Part shown: positions 20,815 to 31,932 of the stretch, piece by piece | Layout of the letters: the number at the start of each line of letters is the position of its first letter | Numbering within the stretch: the first letter of the stretch is position 1 | Origin: Salticus scenicus | Taxonomy: Eukaryota > Arthropoda > Arachnida > Araneae > Salticidae | Length of the DNA: 64,000 nt | NCBI GenBank assembly: GCA_963930645.1 | Contig: OZ005657.1 | Span: 50,283,153 to 50,347,152 of the forward strand | Direction of reading: 5' to 3' | The notes under the pieces: generated by a model | Seen by the model: only the letters and a program-made list of their open reading frames with translations | Databases searched by the model: none | Told to the model about the DNA's origin: nothing | Translations under genes and position numbers: made by a program

Positions 20815-21006
20815 TCCGCGCGCGCAGCGCACAATGGCCTTAGCTGCCGAAGGCAGCGGGGACTTGGTGCGACATTTTTCCCGATCACATTTTTTTTTTT
20901 TTTTTTTTTTTTTTCACATGATAAAAATTAATGCAATTTTGAGAATTCATTAATTATAGTGATTCATTTAAAAATAGTCACCAACGAAGCGAGCGCAGCC
21001 TGCTAG
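20815..21006. repeat. GC-rich patch ending GCGCAGCCTGCTAGT
   Basis: A GC hairpin (TTAGCTGCCGAAGGCAGC region), a long T tract, then CGAAGCGAGCGCAGCCTGCTAG. The final CTAG and the repeated 'gcgagcgcag' words resemble 3' ends of non-autonomous Helitrons, but I cannot find the matching 5' end. Confidence 0.25.
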
Positions 21007-21303
21007 TTACTGTATAAACATACAAGTAAATATTGACTTCCATTTAAATAATATGCTTAACCTACACAGATGCTATGTTTAGGCACAGAAAGCCCACATA
21101 AGATATAAGTATATTCAATTTATGTTATATTTCCATATAAAGGTATTGTGTAAAATGAAATATTCAAAATGCAAAATGCTGGCACATGGAAATTTTGGGC
21201 CCAAAATTTTTCAGCCGAGTGAAGCACCATAAGTTCTATGACGTGGCCAGTGATGCATATCATTATTGAAACAATTCGTGATGTCTACTTTGAAGACACG
21301 AAG

Positions 21304-22232
21304 ATCTGTTTCAACAACAATGCACGGGTTATATGGCAGATGCGTACAAGACATTTCCGTACAAGCTGAAATTAGTGACACTTGCGTACAAGTCCAGGTG
21401 TTCCAAATATTACAGATATGTTTTCGAAAAATCAAGTGGCACTTCCGTACAAAATTTGTTTCGCTGTATTTTTGGTTTCTAACACAAAGGGGTTATATCC
21501 ATATGTTAAACTTGAAGAGAAATACTCTTATATAAATACGTGAATTTTCTCTTATGCATGTAGTCTTATGACTGACAAAGTTATGAGCTTGACGCATATA
21601 AAAGTTGCAAGCTATAATAACCGTAGTTATTTTCTGAAATGACATTCAATTATTTATTCACTGAGTCAAGACCAATAAAGGTCTTTATAAATGCTATTAA
21701 GGTCTTTAAAAATATTTTTATTTCTTAAATACTTTTTTATTTTAAGTATGAATTTTTTTGTCTGCCAATTAAGAAAAAAAAATGTTAAAAAGACAATCTA
21801 TCTTCTTTATCAATAACGAATTGAATCATATTCCATTTCATGAGATTATTTGTCGTTCACCTATATGCCTCTCTTTCTCTCTCTCTCTCTCTCTCCCCCC
21901 CCCCCCCCCCCCCAAAAAAAAAAAAAAAAAAAGAAAAAGAAAAAAAAATATATATGTATAAATAAAATATAAATAAATAAATAAAATAAAAGAAAGAAAG
22001 AAAGAAAAATGTTTTAATGTTTGCATCATATGGATACAACCCCTTCATGCAATGATCCTCAAATAAAGCAAAAGAAATGTTGTACGCAAGTGCCACTAGA
22101 TCTTTTGAAAACACACCTGTAATATTTAAACCACCTGGACATGTACGCAAGTGCCACTGTTTTCAGCTTGTACGCATCTGTCTTGTACGCATCTGTCACA
22201 ACACCAATGCACGATGGTGTTTGTCCACACAT
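21304..22232. mobile_element. Foldback element with GTACAAG-rich arms
   Basis: The arm at 21304-21460 (GCAGATGCGTACAAGACA, GACACTTGCGTACAAGTCCA, AAATATTACAGATATG) is inverted at 22080-22232 (TGTACGCAAGTGCCAC, TGTAATATTTAAACCACC, CAGCTTGTACGCATCTG). The motif (C/T)GCGTACAAG recurs several times per arm. The loop holds a CT-C-A microsatellite. No coding capacity; superfamily unknown. Confidence 0.65.
21869..21932. repeat. Compound (CT)n-(C)n-(A)n microsatellite
   Basis: About 26 bases of CT repeats, then about 20 C, then about 19 A, in the loop of the foldback element. Confidence 0.95.
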
Positions 22233-22327
22233 CGCTTGCTGAGTGAAACAGGTGCTATTTTACAGGCAACATACTTTTTAGCGGTCATTTTCATACGGCT
22301 TTATCAGCTAAACACATACACTATTGA

Positions 22328-22672
22328 ATTTTTGCAATTTTCGGCTGTTGGACTACATCAGAAACTTGGTCACAGTGCAGTGTTGCCAGATTGGGGACAT
22401 TTTTTATTCAAAATCCCCCAATAAATTTTAATTGTAACGGTTGCCTAATCACTTCGAAGATTAATTGTCGATTACGTATATCAAATATCATTTTTCAAAA
22501 TTATTAGTGAGAGTTGAATAAAAAATGTCCCTAATCTGGCAACACTGTCACAGTGTCTCATAAGCTTTGCAATTTTCGGCTGCTAGACTACATCAGAAAC
22601 TCATATAGACATCCCATAATTCTTACAATTTTCGGCTGTTAACAAATTATCTCAAAAATTTGGTCTGCAGCA
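22328..22672. repeat. Tandem GCAATTTTCGGCTGTT repeat, split by a hAT-like element
   Basis: The unit TTGCAATTTTCGGCTG(T/C)T ... GACTACATCAGAAACT occurs at 22331 and 22568, and a decayed third at 22623. A 170-bp P element with 8-bp duplication separates the first two. Confidence 0.75.
22378..22547. mobile_element. hAT-like miniature element P, copy 1
   Basis: 170 bp, CAGTGTTGCCAGATTGGGGA to TCCCTAATCTGGCAACACTG, with exact 8-bp duplication TCACAGTG. The inner region is AT-rich. Confidence 0.92.
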
Positions 22673-22750
22673 GTGTTGCCAGATCTGGCGGATTTTTTAT
22701 TCAGTAATCACCAATAATTTTTAATTGTTAAAAAACTTATTTATTAAATA
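22671..22750. mobile_element. hAT-like P element, left end only
   Basis: CAGTGTTGCCAGATCTGGCG, then TCACCAATAATTTTTAATTG, without a matching right terminus downstream. Confidence 0.55.
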
Positions 22751-22997
22751 ATGACACTTTAAAACACGCAGATTTTTTTTTTTTTTTTTTTTTTTTTAAG
22801 GCATATTTAATTAAAACCACTTAAAATTACACATATCGTTTCAAAGCTTTTCGCCTTGCCTATCAGGTCATCATCAGAAAAAAATATTAATAGAACGTAG
22901 TTTCGTAAAAAAGTGCAGCATTACGTTCATTATATGTTACACAAAACAGTCGACAGTTACGGTTAAGCTTGATATTAAGAAGACAGTCTGGATCTAA

Positions 22998-23282
22998 AAA
23001 TTGTGGAGTTTTATTTGGAGCTTTCCTGGGGTAACACGAGGCAACTTGAAAACTGGAACTGTTAAGGAACTTGCTTGGAAAATTTTGTGGGTAGGAATTG
23101 GAGAACCGGACTGGCAGTAACACGTGATATGAAGGAAGAAATTAGAAGTCAGTCTTGGAGCCACAATCCTGGATTTTGTTAGTTGGTCCTTTTTTTGGAT
23201 AACATGGAGTCAAAGAACTTGCTTAGAGAAGTCTGTAGGTACTGGAGAGGCTTGGACCTTGGACTGGCAGTAACATCGACAG
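22998..23282. repeat. Two diverged direct repeats of about 125-135 bp
   Basis: GGAACTTGCTTGGAAAATTT ... GGACTGGCAGTAACACG (first unit) and AGAACTTGCTTAGAGAAGTC ... GGACTGGCAGTAACATCG (second unit). Composition is less AT-rich than around it. No reading frame is maintained through both. Confidence 0.5.
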
Positions 23283-23399
23283 AAAGTCTATAGACTAGCC
23301 AAAGGCTTCCCGGAGGTTTACAAAAAAGTTTTAGGCGCTTGAACCTATTGAATCATACAGTCCACTGCAAAGATAAATTCAAATTTAATATGTGGTTGG

Positions 23400-23599
23400 A
23401 TAAGGAAATGTCATATTTTTTGGTAGGAAAGCAGCATCTTTAGAATTAATTGAATTACAATATTTTATGATATTGATTGCTTCTGAAATTATTAATTGTG
23501 ATATAATTAAGCAATAAGAAGCACTCAGTATCATAAAATAGCAAAAATTTCTCATCCCTGAGGGTGTCCTGAAAAAAGGCTGACAGTCCGACCTCTGTA
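23400..23599. mobile_element. Family I element, left end decayed
   Basis: Right end TCATCCCTGAGGGTGTCCTG then AAAAAAGGCTGACAGTCCGACCTCTG. The left partner is not recognisable. Confidence 0.45.
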
Positions 23600-23999
23600 A
23601 AAGCAAGACAAGTGGTTTGCCACTAGTTTGTTGCCCCTTCCCCTAACTTGATAATGAGTGACATAAACTTCTCTTTTCTTATTCCTTCCTCGATAATCAC
23701 AATTTTCTGAGACAATCTTTAGTTTTTATTTAAAAAATTGTATGCACTTATCCCTTGTTTGACATCTGAATTCGAATGCTTAGAAATTCGCAATTTCTTT
23801 TTGTCTGACATAGATTTGAAAGAATGAAATGATATAGGAGGAGCTTGCATATGACGAATTAGCATGCAATGCAAAAGAAGTTAACTGTTGTCTACTCAAG
23901 ATGGCTGCCACAATACCAGTCAAGGCTACCGCAAGAACCATATTGAATCTACCAAAACATTGGCCAGTACTGTGTTATATTATTTATTTGACAGCTTTG

Positions 24000-24208
24000 C
24001 ATACTTGTTAACATCCTTATTAATATTTCATAGTATTGTTAGTCCCGCTTTTTTTTTTCTCTTCCACACCAGTAAATTTTTAGAATAATATTTTCTAAGT
24101 GTAATCGCGATTTAATAATGAGAAAAATATTCTAAAAAAATTATGGTGTGATAAAAAAGGCGGAGTTAACAATATTACGGAATATTAATTAGGATGTTGG
24201 CAAGTATG
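24000..24208. mobile_element. Family A miniature element
   Basis: CATACTTGTTAACATCC to GGATGTTGGCAAGTATG, exact 6-bp duplication GCTTTG. Boxes CCCGC / GGCGGAGTTAAC and CACACCAGTAAATTTTTAGA / TCTAAAAAAATTATGGTGTG. Confidence 0.92.
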
Positions 24209-24346
24209 GCTTTGAAACCTATAGTTACAATGGCTTTCGTCTCGAATAATCCATATTACATAATTTCACAATAACAATGTAGAATTTCTTATGTAACTTA
24301 ATAGTTTCTGCGGTTACGATTTTGGCTTCATGTTTCTCCGGACGTG

Positions 24347-24539
24347 CATACTTGCCAACATACTAATTAATATTCCGTAGTATGGTTAGCCCCGCCTTCT
24401 TTTTCACACCAGTATCATTTTAGAGTATTTTTCATCCTATATTTAATCGTAATTGCATTTGGAGAATATTACTCTAAAAATTTACTGATGCGAAAAAAAG
24501 GGCGGGGCTAACAATACTACGGAATATTAATGAAGTATG
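24347..24539. mobile_element. Family A miniature element with a shortened right end
   Basis: CATACTTGCCAACATACTAA at the left. The right end reads AATATTAATGAAGTATG, lacking the GGATGTTGGC segment. Flanks GGACGTG / GGACATG. Confidence 0.8.
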
Positions 24540-25405
24540 GGACATGTCATCTCTTCTTATACTATTCCTCCAAGGAAATAGGCAGTTTGCATAAAAAAAA
24601 ACAGCGTAAATTGTAAGAAACTGCTTTCTTTGCATTTAGTGATTTGACGCGTGCATGTGATTAGTTGCTTCACACGTCTTTTACACTGTTTGGAAAAATA
24701 AAATGTTTTTGAACCAGAACATGAATTTTTATTTACAGATACTTTCTCTCAACATCAGAAAGAAAGAATTTTAAAGCAATGTTATGCTTAATAAAATACA
24801 TAATGTCGATATAGTATATATATACATAGTAAAAATATTGTCTGTTTAAATAAAAATTAAATTTAAAACATACCCTTGAAAGAAAAAGAAAACTGTTCAG
24901 GAAAAACTTTTTAGTTTCCATTTATGTTGACAAAATGAATGACTGTTTTAATTATTATTATTATTGACGTGTTGCCAGTCGATAGAGAAGAGATTATATT
25001 TCTGTTAAACTATCGAATTAAACTGTTTCTCAAATATCAAATTTAACACCTTGTATTTATCGTTCTTTTGCAAACGTGGAATATTTACTGCGCAATTTTT
25101 TTTACAGATGTTTATAGGATTCCTGATTTTTAAAATCCCACTAATTATTTATTTTTTAAATCAAATTATTGGAATAAACGCATTTTTGATGCATTCGGAA
25201 TCTACTGCATTATTAAGTAAAGTTTTAAAAAGAAATAATGATTGCATATATATTTTTTACACATTCTTTAAAAATTTATTACATGCAGTTTTTACATGTA
25301 CACTCCTAAGTTAAAGATTAAAAAAGCACAGATGCGAAAGTATAACTTAAAGAAAAGATAAGAATTAATTTTAGTTCTGAAGCGGAAAATATTTCAGGTG
25401 TGTTT
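24540..25405. other. AT-rich stretch without recognised features
   Basis: Only short hydrophobic open frames of low-complexity composition. No gene or repeat family recognised. Confidence 0.45.
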
Positions 25406-25581
25406 CAATGTTGCCAGATTGCGCGTTTTCTTTTTTTTATTTAATAGTCACCAATAATTTTGAGAAGTGATGTTTGATATACATTACAGACGATTAATCG
25501 TCGATTATGTACATTAAATATCACTTCTCAAAATTATTGGTGACTGTTGAAATAAAAAAGTCGCGCAATCTGGCAACACTG
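25406..25581. mobile_element. hAT-like miniature element P, copy 2
   Basis: CAATGTTGCCAGATTGCGCG to CGCGCAATCTGGCAACACTG. Flanks share GTGTTT; the GT repeat at the left makes the 8-bp duplication ambiguous. Followed by a (TA) run at about 25598-25620. Confidence 0.8.
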
Positions 25582-27120
25582 GTGTTTGTACCTGTACATA
25601 TATATATATATATATATATAACATTTTTAACTTTAGGAAAATTTGTGGTGTGAAACATCGATATGTTGTTTAAAATTTAATACAAATTAAATTCAAATAA
25701 TCATTAATTCAATTATGAAATTATTTTGTAAATAAACACTATAAACAGTTGTTTCATGTTAATATAATAGCACAGTCCTTCATCAGGTGAAAAACTAGGC
25801 AAGAGTGCATCATCAACGCAGTAAGGGGCTCTTGCTGCTTATTAAGAAATTAAAAGTAACTCCTGCATATGGCTTCCTCTGAAACACAATTTGTTAACAT
25901 TCGGAGTAGAGCTGTTATCTGTCAAACTGAGAAAGAATGAAAATGAAAGTCGATTAAAACAAGGAAAAAAATATTGAAAAATTTTTGCATAAAAAAAAAT
26001 CTTATTTTTTTTATTCCAGTGCAAAACCAATGAACGTTAAAGAGTCAAATAATAAACATAAGTAAATACACTTAACTGGTTGAAAAGGTGACCGGCCTTA
26101 ATCGCACAGTTTTTTTTTTTTTTTTTTTTATTCCGTTAAATAAATTATTTATAATCTGAATAAATAAATAAATATTTCTGTATTCTTTAGTATAGCTTCA
26201 TATTTTAATTTGTCAGCAGAAAAGATGCTTCAGAAGTGGACATTGAAAACATTTCCCAATTATTAGGTTCTTTCAACGATGATTTGGGATGTAAAATCGT
26301 CATCCGCTTTCTATTTTTTCTCAAGGCCTTCTTTTCTTGGGACATTTATTTGTCGTCTCTCGGCAATTTATAGCTGCGATAAAACGGATGTAGATATTAT
26401 TTCCACCCATTTCTTCACTTCGCGTAAAATTAGAGATTCAGAAAGAATTATTATTTTGGTGAAACTCTTTGTACTGGAACTCGCCACAAAAATTATTCTT
26501 CCAATGACCTACCAGGCATTTATCAGACTTAAAATAATTAACGGAAAACCAATTCTAGAGCAAATGAAATACGTATTTCATATAATTGCAGCATAAGAAA
26601 AGATAAAGTTTTTCAGTTTAAAAATCGTGCAGTTTTCTTTTCGTTTCTTTTTTCTTTTTTTTTTTTTTTTTTTTTTTTCCCACAGAAAAATCAAGCATTT
26701 CATTAACTGTGTACATTTTCATTATAAGAAGTGTCAATATCTTTGCAACATCAATTTTCAAATCTTACGGCAATCTAACTGTATAAGAAATGACTGGATT
26801 CGTGAAAATTTTTGACTTCCGGTTTTTGATTAATTTACTTTTTTAGGGGATATCATAAGCTTAATTTGACTATTTTCAGAAATTGTCTACTTGTATGTTA
26901 CTAACATTTCGTGGGCCCTGTAGCTAAATTTAGGGTTTTTTAATTCGATAATCAACAATAATTTTATGGAGATTATGATTTGATATATATAACAGGCGAT
27001 TAATCTTCGAAGTGGATTTTCGCCCTAACATTATTTCCAATTTTTAAACATACTTTGCATTAAATATGTAACATACGACAGATTAGTTTATCTCTAAGCA
27101 CTCCCCTCCCCCCCCAATCC
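25582..27120. other. AT-rich stretch, no gene recognised
   Basis: T tracts at about 26110-26129 and 26652-26678. A 105-residue plus-strand open frame at 26279-26596 shows no domain I recognise and could be chance. 26932-27010 resembles the interior of a P element (CAACAATAATTTTATGGAGA). Confidence 0.4.
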
Positions 27121-27149
27121 ATATATTCAATGTTCTATACATTTGTATC

Positions 27150-27440
27150 CATAGGCGTGCCTGGCTTCGAAATATTCTGAGGGACATCTGAGGTCAGGGC
27201 CCTATTAATGCAGGGCACGTGCCGGGCCCTGAGTAGAAGGGGCCCTAAAACTGGCCCTGAAAAGGCCCCTTTGCCTTTCTTGCCCCTAAAAATGACAAAA
27301 AGTAGTATCATAAAATGCAAAATTTTGTTATGTTAGACCCATATACAGTTGTATGTACTTTTGCTGATTGTTGCAAAGTGCGAGGGGCCCCACAAAAGTA
27401 TGTGTGTCCCGGGCCTCACATGAAGTTAATCGGGTCCAAT
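27150..27440. repeat. GGGCCC-rich patch
   Basis: Repeated GGGCCC-type words (TCAGGGCCCTATTAATGC, GTGCCGGGCCCTGAG, AAGGGGCCCTAAAACTGG, CGAGGGGCCCCAC, CCCGGGCC) within 290 bp of otherwise AT-rich DNA. Possibly part of an element whose ends I cannot define. Confidence 0.35.
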
Positions 27441-28920
27441 CTGAGATAAATGCAAAGTGGAGGAATATTCTTTGTCAAAATAAATTTAAGCAGACATGAT
27501 GTCCATGTGCATGTATCACAATAGCATGGGCTGGGCATTAATTATATAAATGTATTAACATGCTTATTAAATATTATTAATTATTTCTACATACAAACAA
27601 ATATAAATTTCATCGAGTGACCTTCTTTTTTTTTAAATCTATGTGCATTTGTTGATGATTAACTGAATACACACACACACATATTTATATGTTTTTTTTT
27701 TTTTTTTTTTTTTCTTTATCTGTGTACATAAAAAGGAATGACTGTCTCTGTGCTCTTGAGCTCAATCTACTGATCGCAGATCTACAAAATTTGACAAAGG
27801 GTTACCTTGAATCTGCTGGGGTGCACATCATCAAGATTTTTTTAGAATCTGAATATTTTTTTTTCTATTTTATCCGTAAATTTTTCTTAAATTTTTGCAT
27901 TCATTTCAATCATCTGCGCCACTCAGCAACGGCTGTTACACGATTTTCTAGTAATTTATTTAATTTCATTTTAAGAGAAATCTTTTATTATTATATTATT
28001 ATTTATTGTATTTATCAGAAAAAAATAGTAATATTGTAGAAAGGATAAAAATTTAAATAATTATTTTTATTTATTATTTATTTCTTTTCTTTTCTTTTGT
28101 TTATTGTATTTTTTATTAGAAAATATTTTTGTATTTAAAACATTTTTGCATTGTGTGTTGGAAAATATTTTATTTATTTATTTATTGTAATATTTGGAAC
28201 CAAATGGTAGTATAGAAAAAAGAGTGAGTTGAAATTGAGACAAATTAAAGTGTCGAGGAAAAACGTTAATACAGGCATACAGGCAGTGGAAACCCTATGC
28301 AGCGTGGACGCTAAAAGAGGTGCCGTTGGCAGCGTGTACCTGAAGCGAAATTCAGAGAGATTTCAATGGATTTTTTTTTTTTTTTTTTTTTTTTAGTTTT
28401 AATTTATAGAATGATAATAATAATAATTCAATGTTTTTGAGATTCATTTAAATATAGCGGGCGTATGTTGCTGGTAATGAACACAACAAAATTAGTTGAT
28501 TTTTTATCCATACTCCCCCCCCCCCCTCGAAATTCTAGAAATTTTTTTTATAATGTCTTATGTCTAAAAACATTAAATTTTAGAAAATAGATTGATTAAC
28601 ACACAATGTATAAGGAAAAACACATGAATAAACTAAACATAGAAACTGTAAAGAGTTCGCAATTAAAATAAATAAGACTTGTATAATTTTTTTAAACAAC
28701 ACAATACAAATTTCATCAAAGCAATTAAAAATAATCTAATTTAAAAAAAAAAAAAACTTTAATAAAGCTGATTTAAGATATAAAAATATAAATTTGAAAA
28801 ATAAATAAAATAATTATGTAAACACTATTTCGAAATAATATAAAGAAAATATAATAGTAATAATTTATATCCGACTGACAGACTGTACATACAAGTAAAA
28901 AAAAAAAAAAAAAAACGTTT
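27441..28920. other. AT-rich stretch with long T and A tracts
   Basis: T tracts at about 27691-27713 and 28372-28394, A tract at about 28897-28915, short C run near 28516. 28270-28365 is GC-richer (GGCAGTGGAAACCCTATGCA) directly before a T tract. No family recognised. Confidence 0.4.
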
Positions 28921-29705
28921 ATGACTTTCTTCTATATTCAATAGAAGAAAGTATTGGTTTCGCAAAATTCTCGGTAGATTTACACGTTTTGAGAGGTGTA
29001 GAATACGATTTGACCATTTTTAGAAATGGTTTGTCCAACTGTTTGTGTATGTGACCTTTGTGGCGACCGTATTTCAGGAATTACTGCATAGAATTTTATA
29101 CAAATTGAAAGTTAGTTGCACTTTGATGTAAATTAAAGCCTATCAACGTTTGGTGACAATCGTCAACAGATGACGTCGCCATTCCGCTTTTTCTAAATCT
29201 TTCGCACGGCGGCATAGGGCAAAATTTCCTCTAAATGTGCACAATGACAATTTTTTAACGAATAATTATGAAATTAAAAAGAATTAATTATAATTGTCAT
29301 CTAAGAAAAAGTTTTTGGATACGCGAAAGTAACGCTTCCCCCCAGGGGGGAGGGCGAATTTTCAATATGGGTATCTTGCGAAAGAACTGATCAACACCTT
29401 TAAAAATAATGTTTGTACCTCTGATCTGTGATAGTCAAACTCACCAATAATTTTCAATTTTTAAGGGGGAAAAAAAAGACTTACCCCCCCCCCTCTCTCC
29501 CTACGCACACTTTTTTTTTTTTTTTTTAAGATATCGTTAGTAGAACATAAAATCGGTTTTCTTTGGACATTTTGTGTTGTACTTCTATGAAAAAAAAGTT
29601 GTGCATTCATCATGAAAATTAATTTTCATAAATTATTTGTACTGAGTGAATTTGTATAAGAAATTATAGAACGAAGTTTTGTGATGGTCACACCATACTA
29701 GTCTT
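28921..29705. mobile_element. Family G element, copy 2
   Basis: TGACTTTCTTCTATATTCAA with its palindromic partner AATAGAAGAAAGTATTGG, TTTACACGTTTTGAGAGG, GGCGGCATAGGGCAAAA, a C/G run near 29338-29350, and an end GTTTTGTGATGGTCAC then ACCATACTAG. One internal block only, against two in copy 1. Confidence 0.65.
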
Positions 29706-30840
29706 TTTTCTATAATCTACATCATCCCCAAATTGATATATTTATAATTGATTTCCCTCATTAGTATATTTATAACTAATCACAATTTTCGTCTTTTACA
29801 AAACAAAAATATTGATCCATTTCTCGTGCGTATTTTTAAAATAATATTACAGTTTTTCAAATTATGTAACAGCGTTATTGCCATTGCTATATACTAAATC
29901 TATTGTCATACACATCCGGCCCATGCTTTTACAAGGTTCACGCATGCATCGGCGCCGGCAGGACGAAATCCGGGGGAGAGAGAATGCGACAGAGTTTTTT
30001 TTCTTTTTTTTTCTTCGAGGAATTATTGTGATAAGACGTTGCCTAATTGTAATGAGCACAAACATATTTAGCCTCAGTCGTAGACTTTTTTTTTCTTTTT
30101 TAATTAACTTTCAAAGATTTTTCCCAAGAAAATTAATATTATTTTTTAAATCACAATAATAATAATAATAATAATAATAATAAAGAAAAGAAAAGAAAAT
30201 ATATATAACATTAAAAAGAAATACATATATGTATAGAATGTCTTTTTTTGCACTGCTTATCAGCGCCTTTGTCTCAAATAAATAGTTTTAAGGCTTTTTA
30301 TAAATACTACAAAACCACATGTTAAATGAATCTACCCGATTAAAATAAAATATTATTGTAAAAAGTGTAAATTTCATTTTAAAGTATAGTATTATATATA
30401 TGCAAGGAAAATATGTTAAAGGGTAAAACATAAAAAAGAAGCAGTTTATAAACACTTTTCAACTTTGTGGCTTGTGAGGAAAGTTAAAAAAAAAAAAAAC
30501 TTTCACGTGACACATTTGTACATAAAAGTATACGACAGAAATGGAAAAAAAAATATATATATATTTTATCCGTTACTTTCTTCATTAATTTACGACGAAA
30601 GTGGAAAAAAAAAAAAAAAAAAAAAACTGGCCTGATTGATACAGCCATGATAAAGTTAAATCGAGGCCCGCCCCAAGTGTGCAGAAAAATATTTAAGTGC
30701 AAGCCCACCGTGTCCTGAAGATGCAAAATATAAATAGTCCCTAAGCCATGCAGGATTTTTAAATTCTGTATCGATCCTGAAATCTTCACGTGTTGATTTA
30801 TTTTATGTTTACACGAAAAGGCACCGGTCTTTTTCTATTA
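29706..30840. other. AT-rich stretch with microsatellites
   Basis: An AAT-type run at about 30154-30183, A/T tracts at about 30003-30020 and 30606-30626. A short GC-rich patch at 29940-29990 (CATCGGCGCCGGCAGGACG) has no recognisable function. Confidence 0.4.
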
Positions 30841-30847
30841 TTCTTCT

Positions 30848-31064
30848 AAAAGACAATTCAGATCCTTTAAATTGTACTGCCACCGGAATTCATGAACTAA
30901 ATTAAACTAAAAGATATTTTAAATTTTAAGGTTAAAAAAACCCGGCCTTTTCTGATATGTTAAAAACGTAGGTTTTTTCTAAAAAATTTCTGGGATGAAT
31001 TTTTGCAGTTGGAAAGTGAAATTAGGCGGTATAAGATATATGCCACCGCCCCTGAAAGGGTTAA
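30848..31064. mobile_element. Family L element, decayed left end
   Basis: Shares TGTACTGCCACCGGAATTCA and TTCTGGGATGAATTTTTGCA with the other L copies and ends CCCCTGAAAGGGTTAA at a TTAA. The palindromic GC block is replaced by other sequence. Confidence 0.6.
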
Positions 31065-31069
31065 TGATA

Positions 31070-31266
31070 CATAGCTGCCAATATTTTAATTTATTCCGGA
31101 GTACGTTTAGCCCTGCCTTTATTTCGCACCACTTTATTTATAGGAAAAATTTCTCCAATATATGACTTCGATAAAATAAGACAAAATTACTTTAAAAAAA
31201 TAAGTGGTACGAAATAAAGGCGGGGCTAAAAATACTCCAGAATAAATTAAAATATTGGCAGCTATG
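31070..31266. mobile_element. Family B miniature element
   Basis: CATAGCTGCCAATATTTTAA to TTAAAATATTGGCAGCTATG, exact 6-bp duplication ATGATA; boxes CCCTGCC and GGCGGGGCTAAA. Confidence 0.92.
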
Positions 31267-31506
31267 ATGATAATACACGTGGTTTATCCCTGCTTGGCAT
31301 ATTTGCCTATTTTGAACAGTAAGACACGCCTTTTGGCGTTCCTTTAAAACGTCACGTCACACGTATAGTTTCCAACTTACTAACCTTTTGGCTACCGAAA
31401 AATTGTAATAATTTGTTTTATTTTGCTTCATTATTAAATAAAATAAATCTTTCTCAGAAAATTTTGGAGTGGAAGGCTGATATTTTATACCAACTATGTG
31501 AAAAAT

Positions 31507-31577
31507 ACCAGAGCCGGGAATCGAACCCGGGCCTTCCGCTTCACGTGCGGATGCTCAAACCATTGAGCTACCCTGGC
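31507..31577 (-). tRNA. tRNA-like gene, left arm (GTG at anticodon position)
   Basis: 71 nt foldable as a class I tRNA. Acceptor GCCAGGG / CTCTGGT with two G-T pairs; D stem GCTC / GAGC; anticodon stem TCCGC / GCGGA with loop ACGTGAA; 4-base variable region; T arm CCGGG-TTCGATT-CCCGG. A box (TAGCTCAATGG) and B box (GGTTCGATTCC) are canonical for RNA polymerase III. By position the anticodon is GTG (His), but base 33 is C instead of the near-universal T, and the body does not look like a usual arthropod His tRNA. It is more likely the head of a SINE or a tRNA-derived gene than a working tRNA. Confidence 0.6.
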
Positions 31578-31808
31578 TGATTACCAGCTAGGCATTTCTC
31601 ACATAATATCCGTTGGCAAAGTCACCGAGTCTGTAAACACAGCTGTATCAAGTGACATTAATATTCATGGCATGGCACAACTCCAATAGACCACGAATTC
31701 ATGGCACGAGTTGTGCCATGAATATTAATGTCACTTGATACAGCTGTGTTTACAGACTCGGTGACTTTGCCAACGGATATTATGTAAGAAATGCCTAGCT
31801 GGTAATCA

Positions 31809-31879
31809 GCCAGGGTAGCTGAATGGTTTGAGCATCCGCACGTAAAGCGGAAGGCCCGGGTTCGATTCCCGGCTCTGAT
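31809..31879 (+). tRNA. tRNA-like gene, right arm (GTA at anticodon position)
   Basis: Same fold as the left-arm copy. Differences: loop ACGTAAA (GTA by position), D stem GCTG / GAGC with one mismatch, acceptor 3' strand CTCTGAT with an extra mismatch. A and B boxes are kept. The extra mismatches make this the more decayed of the two. The two genes point away from each other. Confidence 0.5.
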
Positions 31880-31932
31880 ATTTTTCACATAGTTGGTATA
31901 AAATATCAGCCTTCCACTCCAAAATTTTCTGA

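Larger units (their letters stand above)
31454..31932. repeat. Near-perfect 479-bp palindrome with one tRNA-like gene per arm
   Basis: The left arm 31454-31683 and right arm 31708-31932 are inverted copies around a 24-base spacer. The left arm has one extra 5-bp ATGGC. Each arm runs, outward from the centre, leader of about 100 bases, tRNA-like sequence, then a tail of about 50 bases ending ACTCCAAAATTTTCTGA. Only a few substitutions separate the arms. No terminal duplication was found, so it may be two head-to-head tRNA-type SINEs or a foldback element. Confidence 0.9.

Noticed and set aside
20815..21006. Helitron 3' end (CTAG after GC-rich hairpin)
   Set aside because: No 5' TC end or clear terminal hairpin pair found; kept only as a low-confidence repeat.
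21838..22150. Two overlapping minus-strand open frames of about 63 and 97 residues
   Set aside because: They translate the CT-C-A microsatellite and are low-complexity shadows.
26279..26596. 105-residue plus-strand open frame
   Set aside because: No recognisable domain, isolated, AT-rich; a chance frame is as likely as an exon.
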